Shown: positions 43,641-52,957 of the stretch, piece after piece
Layout: each line of letters begins with the position of its first letter
How positions within the stretch are numbered: the stretch's first letter is position 1
Source: Poa pratensis
Lineage: Eukaryota > Streptophyta > Magnoliopsida > Poales > Poaceae
DNA: 64,000 nt
Assembly: GCA_947311845.1 (NCBI GenBank)
Contig: CAMZMU010000041.1
Coordinates: 136,990,775-137,054,774, forward strand
Reading direction: 5' to 3'
The notes under the pieces: generated by a model
The model's database searches: none
What the model was told of the DNA's origin: nothing
What the model saw: the letters and a program-made list of their open reading frames with translations, nothing else
Program-made: the position numbers and the translations under genes

Positions 43641-44891
43641 CACTACTATGAAATAGGCTTTCTATGGAACCACATTTTGTGGCGCACCAAAATGGCCGTG
43701 CGTCACAAAAAAGATTCTGTGGCGCGTGGTGTGCCACAGAAAGTTTGCGCATTTTGTGGCGCACGGAGGACACATGCGCCACTGAAAGCTTGCTTTCTGT
43801 GGCGCACACAGAGAGATGCGCCACACAAAAGGGTGGGTCCCACAGCCAACGTTTGGATTGCATCCTCTGGTCCCAGAAATAGGGTGGATCGCCTTTTCAG
43901 TTATCCAAAAAAGAAACGAAAATGATAAAACCTTCAAAAAAATAAAATCCTTTGAGATTTAGTTAGCTTTTAGTGTCTAGTTTGTATAGAAATTTTGAAA
44001 TATGAATTTTGACCTTTTTGCAAAAACCAGAAAAAACAAGTTTGAACAGCCATAACTTTTGCATACGATGTTGAAAAAATGCGTTTAATATATCAAAAAA
44101 AACTAGATAAAAAAGGAGCTCGATTTCACCTGGGTTTACCCGGTGAAATTTTTTCAGATCCTTCAAATTCCAAAAGGAAAAAAAGTTATTTCAAAAAGAA
44201 AAAAAATTCTACAAAATCAAAAAAATAAAAAAATCAAATTTTTTGGATTTGTTGAATTTTTGGTTTTTTTGAAGTTTTCTGGGTTTTTTGAATTTTTTTG
44301 GATTTTTTGAAGTTTTCACATATATACACATACCACACATAAACTACACACATATATACACATACCACACATAAACTACACACACATATATACACATACA
44401 CAAGGGTTAAGAGGGTTGATATGATACTATTATCAATAAGAAATTGAATAGCATGAGGGTAGTTGAAGAGAATATAACTTAGAAGTTAAGAGTGCTTGGG
44501 TTGGAGCAATCTGAGGATGGGTGACCTACTGGGAAGTCATCATTTGAGATATGCTTGGAGTGTTAAAAATGTTCAAAAATTCAAATATTTAGGGTTTTCC
44601 AAATTATTTCATTTTTGAATTTTTCTTTTTTTTTATTTTTTGATTTTTTGGATTTTTTTTGAATTTTTTGAAAATCCAGATTTAGATCTGGCCGCCTTTT
44701 TTTAAAATTTCAAAAAAAATCTATGGCGCACCGGGGTAGGGGTGCGCCACAGGATTGTTGTTTTCGGTGGCGCATCTGGGGATGCGCCACAGAATTATAT
44801 TTTTGTGGCGACGATTCTGTGGCGCACCCACCATGCGCCACAGAATGCAAAAGTGGGTGCGCCACAAAATGCCCTTTTCCTGGTAGTGTAA
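43638..44891. mobile_element. CACTA non-autonomous element (43641..44888)
   Basis: Ends CACTACTATGAAATAGGC and reverse-complement CACTACCAGGAAAAGGGC, flanked by TAA at 43638..43640 and 44889..44891. Subterminal regions have repeated TGTGGCGCAC and its complement (GTGCGCCACAGA) in both orientations (43677..43830 and 44720..44880). Such arrays are typical CACTA transposase-binding regions. The 1248-bp interior is AT-rich with no transposase. Confidence 0.9.
44316..44402. repeat. Tandem repeat of ACATATATACACATACCAC type
   Basis: About three units of roughly 30 bp (ACACATATATACACATACCA plus CACATAAACT) inside the CACTA element. Noncoding. Confidence 0.8.
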
Positions 44892-44996
44892 GAAAAACAC
44901 AGCTAAAAAAATTGGGATCCAAATCCACTTAATATGAGACACGTACGTGAATACGGTCGAAACACGATGTTCCGGTACCGAGCCTAGTCTCACAGC

Positions 44997-45934
44997 TTAG
45001 GGCATCTCCACTCGGCCCCCCAGCGCACCCCTGGAGCAGAAAATAGAGCCGTTTTGGGCAAATAGCGTCGTTTTGCTCCCAGTCGCCCCCCAGGAGCCCA
45101 ATTAGCGCCGTTTGGGCCATTTTTAGCGCCGGCGCTCCCAGGCCAAACCCAGGCCGCCGGGGGCACGAAGGCGAAAGCGCGCGGAACCAACGCAGGCCCG
45201 TCATGTCAGCGACTAGGAGAAAATAGCGCGTGAAAGAAAAAGAAAAATGCCGCTATTCATCGTCCCCTCAGCTCCCGCGCCGGTCAAAGGCTGCCGCGCC
45301 GTCGACGCGTCCGCTCACATGGCACAGACGGCCACGCACCGGAGTAATGGCGCGCCTGCTGCCCAACCTCTGGCCTCCCAGCCGTGTATTTAATCTCGCC
45401 TCCGCCGTGCACAAAACACAACTCTCCTTCTCTCTCGCCTATCCCAATCGAAATCACAGATCCCCGGCGATGGCTGAAAGGTTCCCCGGCGATGGCTCGG
45501 CCGCCAACGGCTTCGGCCGCCCGTACCTCCACGATTGTGAGGCGCGGATGCTGTACGAGGCGGGCTACCCGATGCCGCCCGACATGCGCGTTCCCCGCGC
45601 GTGGAGGCTGAGCGCAGGCGGCGTCCCGGTGCCGTTGGCGCCTGAACGCATCGAGATGGTGGACGAGATCTAGCTCGTCCTCGACGGCCTCACCGACGAG
45701 CAGCGGGAGGACCCTCCCTGGGACCCGGTGAACCTCCTGTTCTGGATGGAGTACTTTCGCAAGCGGCACCGCCGGGAGCTGGCCGACACGGGCACAATGG
45801 CACCGTCTCTGGCCGTAAGAACGGCGGCGGTCGGAGGCTCTGGTGGGGTGTGCCAGGAGATGGCCGAGAGGCTGTCCTTCGACGACGTCCTCCCAACGGA
45901 CATGGTGTTCGCCTGCGCTTGGTCCACGGCCGAG
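44997..45934 (+). mobile_element. Harbinger-like element, right part displaced by Athila-like insertion
   Basis: The left end GGGCATCTCCACTCGG starts at 45000, after TTA (44997..44999). No right end is found before the Athila-like LTR begins at 45935. The missing right part should lie beyond the nested insertions, outside the window. It holds a non-transposase ORF. Confidence 0.65.
45470..45934 (+). pseudogene. Non-transposase ORF in truncated Harbinger-like element
   Basis: ATG at 45470 gives MAERFPGDGSAANGF, then YPMPPDMRVPRAWRLSAGGV and PVPLAP. An in-frame TAG at 45671..45673 interrupts it. The same frame then continues with LDGLTDEQREDPPWDPVNLL and FWMEYFRKRHRRELA to the LTR junction at 45934. 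The YPxPPDMRVPxxWRLSAGGVPVP segment is one I associate with repeated hypothetical proteins of cereal genomes. No catalytic motif recognised; unlike the ORF at 33698. Confidence 0.6.
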
Positions 45935-46628
45935 TGATTGCGTGGATCACACGTTCGTTGGGAGACCCCAAGAGGAAGGTATGATGCAGTGTAGCAGTAG
46001 TTTCCCTCAGTATGAAACCAAGGTTTAATCGACCAGTAGGAGTAAGAAATCACTTCCGAAGGTTGTTGGTGGCGGAATATAGCACGGCGCAACTCCAGGG
46101 AATCCGGCGATCGACGTGGAACCTGCACACAACACAATCAAACTATTTTGCCCCAACGAAACAGTGAGGTTGTCAATCTCACCGGCTTGCTGAAAGCAAA
46201 GGATTAAACGTATGGTGTGGAAAACAGTAGTAAATTGCAGAGAATGAAAGGAACAATGTTTGCAGTTGGTTGTATTATCAGTGTTAAAGAATGGACCGGG
46301 GTCCATAGTTCACTAGTGGTGTCTCTACATAAAAGATAACTAACATGCTGGGTGAACAAATTACAGCCGGGCAATTGACAAAATATTGAGCGCATGATAA
46401 TGCATATATATGACATGATGATTACTATGATATTCCGAGAATATTTCCAGACTAGCTTTTCTGAAATACAAAAACAACAAAAAACAGGAACTGACACTGT
46501 GGCATCTTGTTAATAGGTTAGTCCCAGAAAATGCATAAAAATGCTATAAAGTGTATATAAAACATGTAACAATTGGTATAATATCAACATGGAACATCAG
46601 AAATTATAGATACGTTTGAGACGTATCA
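45935..46628 (-). repeat. 3' LTR of Athila-like element 1 (internally deleted)
   Basis: On the plus strand it reads TGATTGCGTGG...GACGTATCA. It matches 50219..50718 and the end of the other LTR. It lacks about 890 bp found in the right copy (50719..51607), with an ATTC microhomology at the deletion joint near 46430. It retains the 173-bp end that the right LTR has lost. Confidence 0.88.
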
Positions 46629-46643
46629 AGCATCCCCAAGCTT
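46629..46643 (-). other. Polypurine tract of element 1
   Basis: On the minus strand AAGCTTGGGGATGCT directly before the LTR start TGATACG, identical to the tract of element 2 at 63596..63610. Confidence 0.85.
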
Positions 46644-49189
46644 AGTTCTACTCGTCCTCGAGTAGGTAAAACGATAAAAACAAAATAATTTCTGAGGTGA
46701 CATGCTATAATCATAATCTTGATCAAATAGTATTGTAAAGCACATGTTATGAATGAAGTTATCCAGGTCAATGGTCTATAGTTTGCTAGCAAGTAGATAA
46801 TGAGCAAACAACTGAATCATATAAGAAAAAACTTTTCATGAATAGTACTTTCGAGACAAGCATCAAAGAGTTTTGCATAAGAGTTAACTCATAAACAATA
46901 GATTCTAAGTAAAAGGTGTTTAACCAACACAAAGGAAGATTTAAGCTTCAGCAATTGCTTTCAACTTTTAACGTATATATCTCATAGATATTTGTCAACA
47001 CAAAGCAATATAATAAGTGCAATACACAAGCATATAAAAATTGTTGCACCAAAGTTGACGCTAGTGTTTGCTTCTAAGATAGAAAGAAGTAGGAAAACTG
47101 ACTCAACATAAAAGTAAAGAAATACCCTTCGCAGAGGGAAGCAGGGAATAAATCATGTGCTAGAGCTTTTTAAGTTTTTCAAATCATATAGAGAGTAAAA
47201 ATAAGTTTTGAGAGGTGTTTGTTAATTGTCAACGAATCAGAAAATGGAAAGTACAATATGACCCCTACCAACCAGACTTTTAAGAGCGGCTCCCATGAAG
47301 GACGTTATTTCTACCAGCAAGGCAGATCATCCCTCTTTCTCTTTTGTTTACACATGCAGATATTTCACTGTTTGTCATTGCTTGACTGATAAATCAGGGC
47401 AAAATGTGAAGAGAATTAACGGTTAATGTTGTAATTAATTGGGACTGGGCACCCCATTTACCAGCTCTTTTTGCAAAATTAATGGATAAGCGGATGTATA
47501 TGCCGCTAGTCCGGTGGTAAAGTCTGTTTGACAGTTGACATAAAGACATCCACCCCGTCCTCATGAGCTTGGTAAACATTGACACAAAATAGAGTAATAA
47601 AGTTTGAATAGTTTAAAGGTAGCACATGAAAAATTTACTTGGAATGGCAAGGAAATACCACATATAGGTAGTTATGGTGGACACAGATGGCATGGATTTT
47701 GGCTCAAGGTTTTGGATGCACGAGAAACATCCCCTCTCAGTACAGAGTTTAGGCTAGCAAGGTTATTTGAAGCAAACACAGGATATCAACCGACACAGCA
47801 AGACTTATATGAAAACATATTGCAAGCATTATAAGACTCTACACTGTCTTCCTTGTTAACCAAACCCTTTTATTAGAAAATATCTAGACCTTAGAGATAC
47901 CAATCATGCAAACCAAATTTCAACGAGCTTTACGGTAGTTCTTCATTAATAGGTTTTAACTACATGATACAAAAGCTTAAACATGAACTACTTGATAACT
48001 CAAAACAATTGACAAGTATCAAATTATCCAATACAATGATCTACAAGAATATGTAAGCTTTTTCCATTATACCATCTACCACATGCAACATTTTCTGTTC
48101 CAACCAAACACCAATCAATTTATTTCAACATACACTCTCCAAACAATTATAAGTGAAGCAAGAGAGTACTTTCTTTAAAAGAACTAACAGCTCTGAATAA
48201 GAGATGCATGAAAAACAGGAGCTAAAAGCATATCAATAGCTAGATAAGAATACTCAACAAGTATAAGTGAAGAATAAGAGTATTCATATGAAAAAGCGGA
48301 GCGTGTCTCCCTCCCAATCAAAAATGCTGGGGTCCAATCAAGTTGACCAAAGAAAAATAAAATACTGAAAATAAAATCACACAGATGCTCCAAGTAAAGC
48401 ACATATGATGTGAAAGAATTAAAATATAGTTTCACTAGAGATGACCTGATAAGTTGCTGATGAAAGACATCCCCAAGTTTAGACGCTTGAGTCTTCTTGA
48501 AATATACTGCGGTGATCCATGGGAGCATCTCCAAGCTTAAGCTCTTCACTCTTCTTAATCACATTATATCATCCTTCTCTCTTGACCCTTGAAAACTTCC
48601 GCCACACCAAACTTAGAGTAATTCTCATTAGAGGGTTAGTGCACAATCAAAAACTCACATGTTCTATAAGGACACAAACATGACCGTTACTTTTAACATG
48701 AACTACTGCCACTGATGTTATGTGAAGCTCTTCACCCTAAAAAAAGAATTTCACTCAACACTAGTAAAAGAGAGAATGCGAAAAATAAAAGACAGAATCT
48801 GTCTAAACAGAACAGTCCGCAAAGACGAATTTTTCGAGCCACTTACGTTGCTCAGATCAAAAAACTTTAAACTACGAAAGATGCGTACATATCTGAGGAT
48901 CACGCACAAAAATTTGCAGATTTAAATAATTTGTCTGCGATTTTACAGAATTAAAACGGCGAACAGCAGAAATCTGTTCCTGCGCAGAAATCCAAATCTA
49001 GCATCATCTTCCTATTAGAGGCAATACTTGGCACAACAATGCGATAAAATAAAGATACAAAGGAATTGTTACAGAAGTAAACAACTCCTTGACTCAAAAA
49101 GAAAAGAAAAATTGCAGAAATAAAATAATGGGTTGTCTCCAATAAGCGCTTTTCTTTAACGCCTTTCAGCTAGGCGCAGAAAGTAAGAA
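46644..49189 (-). other. Noncoding interior of Athila-like element 1
   Basis: No coding sequence. Collinear on the minus strand with 61060..63595 of element 2; for example GTGCACTAACC near 48640 pairs with 61566. Internal polypurine-like CATCCCCAAG and CATCTCCAAGCTT blocks occur near 48469 and 48524. Confidence 0.65.
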
Positions 49190-50028
49190 TCAAGTGTTTC
49201 CAAGTGATGAAGCATCAACAGTCTTACGCTTAGCTCTCTTACCTTTACCCTTATCTTTAGGAAATACCTGGTTACACATAGGTGAAGAGGCGAAATTCAT
49301 AGTGCCTTGGCCCACATCTATTATTGCCCCAAAGCGTTTCAACAGAGATCTTCCAAGCGTAATTTGTCCTACTCCTGCACATTCAATGACAAGATAATCA
49401 ATAGATATTGTTATCCCCAGCAGTTTTGTAAATACTCCTTCGGCTACTCCTCTTGGTAATTTAATAGTATTATCACCCAAAATTATACGATCTTTGCATT
49501 TGGAATCAAAAATATCCTTGGGCATTAAACAGAATTCAGACATAATATCACAGCGAGCATGAAAAGTTTCACCATTGATAACAACTTTTACTGAGGGAAC
49601 CCATCCCGATGGTTCAAAATTTACTGGCGCATTATCATAGTGTTCACGAGTTTGATTATACCCTTCTTTTAGACCAGATATGTTTGTTTCAAGAGTGTTA
49701 AGTCTATCGCTTATGCTTGTCAAAGCCAAATCAATTTTACTGATTGGAGGGCTAGAAATTGTAATCATTTTTTATAGCATTAAAAGTTTGATCCCCATCA
49801 TAACGAAGGAAATCTCCTCCTACCACAGCATCTAAAGCATATCTGTAGCAAAGAACAAGACCAAAATAAAAGCTACTAAGAAGCAGGGTTAAAGTCATTT
49901 TAGGTTCAGTTTTAGCATAGGACTCAAAAATTCTAGACCAAGCATCTTTAAAACTCTCCTCACTCCCTTGCTTGAAAGTGAAGATCTCTTCCTCAGGCGA
50001 CATGATGATAGGAACAGGGCTAGACATG
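49190..50028 (-). pseudogene. Athila-like gag-protease remnant
   Basis: Starts at the minus-strand ATG at 50028 (MSSPVPIIMSPEEEIFTF). The gag part contains GSEESFKDAWSRIFE, typical of Athila-type Gag, but is much shorter than normal, ending near 49768. It meets the next frame at a run of six A (minus strand GCTATAAAAAATG). The second part (49768..49190) has a retropepsin-like ARCDIMSEFCLMPKDIF and a later TLGRSLLKRFGAIID. The active-site region reads D-I-M-S, not D-T-G-S/A, so activity is doubtful. It ends in a Lys/Arg-rich tail (KDKGKGKRAKRK). No RT follows. Gag and protease may have come from an autonomous parent by deletion. Confidence 0.75.
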
Positions 50029-50189
50029 ATAACAAGACTGAAAAATAACAACTCGAAAATAAAAGTAACTAATTTTTTTATGTTTTTGATAAATAAAGCA
50101 AACGAGAATAGATAAAAATAAACTAAGCAAGACAATAACAAAGTAAAGAGATTGGAAGCGTGAAACTCCCCTTGCAGAAATCCTCTTGC

Positions 50190-50207
50190 TCCTCGGCAAC
50201 GGCGACA
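50190..50207 (-). other. Primer-binding site of element 1 (degenerate)
   Basis: On the minus strand TGTCGCCGTTGCCGAGGA, two mismatches from the tRNA-Asp-complementary TGGCGCCGTTGCCGGGGA. It lies about 11 bases from the 5' LTR. Confidence 0.8.
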
Positions 50208-50218
50208 GAAAATATGCT

Positions 50219-51631
50219 TGATTGCGTGGATCACACGTTCGTTGGGAGACCCCAAGAGGAAGGTATGATGCAGTGCATCAGTAGTTTCCCTCAGTATGAA
50301 ACCAAGGTTTAATCGACCAGTAGGAGCAAGAAATCACTTCTGAAGGTTGTTGGTGGCGGAATATGGCACGGCGCAACACCAGGGAATCCGGCGACCGACG
50401 TGGAACCTGCACACAACACAATCAAACTATTTTGCCCCAACGAAACAGTGAGGTTGTCAATCTCACCGGCTTGCTGAAAACAAAGGATTAAACGTATGGT
50501 GTGAAAAATAGTAGTAAATTGCAGAGAATGAAAAGAACAATGTTTACAGTTGGTTGTATTATCAGTGTAAAAGAATGGACCGGGGTCCACAGTTCACTAG
50601 TGGTGACTCTCCACAAAAGATAACTAACATGTTGGGTGAACAAATTACAGCTGGGCAATTGACAAAATATTGAGCGCATGACAATGCATATATATGACAT
50701 GATGATTACTATGATATTCATGTGGGCATTACGACAAAATACATAGACCGTTATCCAACAGTGTCTATGACTAATAATCCACCACCAGGTTTCATCCGAG
50801 TTCCCTGTTGGTATTAAGTTGCAAGCAACGGATAATTGCATTAAGTAATCTGTGTAATGTAAATAAATGCATTAGACCTAACGGCGCACCCTTAAGCTAA
50901 GCATCGGTTATTTTATCCCTAGTGGCAACAGCACATCCACAATCTTAGAAGTTATTGTCACTCTCCCAGATTACCGGAGGCATGAACCCACTATCTAGCA
51001 TAAATACTCACTCTTGGAGTTACAAGCATCTACTTCGTCAAAGCATCTACTAGTAACGGAAAGCATGCAAGATCATAAATAACATATAAGATAGATTGAT
51101 AATCAACTTGACATAGTATTCAATATTCATCGGATCCCAGCAAACACAACATGTAGCATTACAATAAGATGATCTTGATCATGATAGGCAGCTCACAAGA
51201 TCTAAACATGATAGCATAAAGTGGAGAGATAACCATCTAGCTACTGCCATGGACCCGTAGTCCAAATAAGAGGAAGGCATGGTGATGTAGAGCCCTCCGG
51301 TGATGATTCCCCTCTCCGACAGGGTGCCAGGAAGAGCTTCTGAACCCTCCGAGATAGGGTTGACGGCGGCGACGTCTCTAGAACTTTTCGTGGATAATGG
51401 ATCGGGTATCTAGGATTTTCGCGTCGGGAGGAATAAATAGGCGAAAGGACGGCGGCTGGAGACCCTCGTGGGCCCCACACCACGCCACGGCGTGGTAGGA
51501 GGGCCGCGCGGCCCCATGGTGTAGGTGCCACGTGGCTCTCCTCCGTCTCTCCTCTGGACTCCGTGTTCGTGTTGGAAAAATAGGAGGTTCTGTCCAAATT
51601 TCGTCCAATTCCGAGAATATTTTCAGACTAG
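50219..51631 (-). repeat. 5' LTR of Athila-like element 1, truncated by element 2
   Basis: Plus-strand start TGATTGCGTGG. It carries the 890-bp part missing from the left LTR and stops at CAGACTAG (51631), where element 2 starts with TGATACG. The lost ~173 bp correspond to 46456..46628. ACTAG (51627..51631) should be the target duplication of element 2. Confidence 0.85.
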
Positions 51632-51678
51632 TGATACGTCTCAAACGTATCTATAATTTTTGATGTTCCATGCTGTTA
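51632..51678 (+). repeat. First 47 bp of 5' LTR of element 2
   Basis: TGATACGTCTCAAACGTATC onward matches 63611..63657 and ends at ...GCTGTTA, the base before Helitron B. Confidence 0.88.
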
Positions 51679-52196
51679 TCTCTTCTATAAAGGCCCGTAG
51701 AGTACCCGCCATTTCCCCCTACTTGCCCCTCCCGACCAATCTGCTTCGTTCGATTCGTTTTTGAACAGGGAAATCACCTACGTGTTTCACTGCTGGCCTT
51801 TGGATGCGGTGAAAACTTTTTACACCCATTTCAGTGAACAGCCAGTGCCGATAGGTCAATGACGAGTGGGTCCAGGTCCACAAAACAGAGGGCGAGAGCA
51901 CTTGGTCCGCGTCGCTCTTCTTTCGCCTGCGCCCGCACCGCGCCCGCAGAGAGACAAAACCCGTGCCCGAGGTGAAACCCTAGCCCAATCACGCTCGTCT
52001 CTGCTCTCCCAATCCCGCACGCGAGCCACTCGCCCTTCTGCCTCCCACGAGCCACCGCGCCTCCGGCTCCTCGCCTTGACCTCCTTCCCCTCTTCCGCGT
52101 GCTGGAGAAGTAGGGCTGAGAGGGAGCGCGGGCTCCGCCACTTCGTGCCTCGCATCAGGGCGCTCACTCTCCTCCCGCTCTCTGGTACACAAGTTC

Positions 52197-52818
52197 ATGG
52201 CGGCGGCAGGAAATCCGCGGCCAGACTGGGAGAGTCGGCCGTGCGACGGCGGCCAGGCGAGGAAGGGCGCGGCGGGCGGTCGGGCGTCGCCGGGCGGTGG
52301 GCGTCGCCGAACGAGGAAGGGCGCGACGGGCCGGCGGGCCGCCACCGGGGGAGGAAGGGCGCGGCGCCCGGCCGGCGGCGGCTGGGCACAGTGGGGGTCG
52401 GGCCAGGCAGGGCAATGGCCTCCTCAAGGTGAGCTCGTGCTTGCTCATGGTGAGATTTTTTTTCAATTTCTTCTCTTTTTCTTTTATGGCTGAGCTGATT
52501 CGGTCTGCTGCTGCTGCAGGCACAAAGCTGATGCGGGCGGAGGGCGAGATGGAGGAGAATGCCAGGACGAACCTGATGCGTGGCATGAGGAGGAATGTGA
52601 TTTGGGGGACAAGTAGTGGCGGCGGTTCTAGGGTTGGCAGTTGTGGAGCGGTCTGCTCCGGATCCGTAGGACCAAGGTAAGCTCACTTGCTACCGTGGAT
52701 TTGCGTTGTATGCACTTTGCATCTTCTTTCTCAGTTATCAACGCCTTGTTTCTGCAGCAAAAAAGAAGTGCTTTCGTCCCTGCCATGGTCAGGAATTCTG
52801 GGTGGGCTGGAGGCTGAG
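52197..52818 (+). pseudogene. Spliced gene-like ORF inside Helitron B (three exons)
   Basis: ATG at 52197 (MAAAGNPRPDWESRPC). Candidate exons are 52197..52428, 52520..52676 and 52758..52818, each bordered by GT donors and CAG acceptors. All junctions keep one open frame, giving about 150 codons. Exon 1 is Gly/Arg-rich, exon 2 reads MRAEGEMEENARTNLMRGMR, and exon 3 ends SLPWSGILGGLEAE. No domain recognised, and no clear continuation after exon 3. A captured host-gene fragment or a chimeric Helitron transcript is plausible. I infer this from splice signals only. Confidence 0.4.
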
Positions 52819-52957
52819 GTGAACACTAATTTCGATCTGGCATGGTTCTCTGTTCTTATCCCAGTTCGACCCTGCCATGATGAGGAATTCTGGGTGGGCT
52901 GGAGGCTGAGGTGAGCACTAATTTTGATCTGGCAAGGTGCTATGTTCTTTTCCCAAT
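52779..52957 (+). repeat. 92-bp tandem duplication spanning an exon end and donor
   Basis: TGCCATGGTCAGGAATTCTG at 52781 and TGCCATGATGAGGAATTCTG at 52873 start two near-identical units, each with the GGAGGCTGAG|GTGA donor. Period is 92 bases. Confidence 0.85.

Larger units (their letters stand above)
45935..51631 (-). mobile_element. Athila-like gypsy element 1, non-autonomous, cut by element 2
   Basis: Minus-strand element. The 3' LTR is on the left (45935..46628) and the 5' LTR on the right (50219..51631). Between them are a 3.6-kb interior with primer site next to the 5' LTR, a gag-protease remnant (49190..50028) and no RT, RNase H or integrase. The tRNA-Asp-like primer site and TGATACGTCTC LTR start place it near the Athila group of cereals. 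The right LTR stops at 51631, where element 2 begins. The left target duplication should be CCGAG (45930..45934). Confidence 0.85.

Noticed and set aside
44316..44402. CRISPR-like array
   Set aside because: Simple AT/AC-rich tandem repeat in a plant CACTA element, with no unique spacers; CRISPR is not expected in plant nuclear DNA.
50719..51607. Separate insertion in the right LTR of element 1
   Set aside because: The same block is present in the LTR of element 2, so it is original LTR sequence and the left LTR has a deletion.
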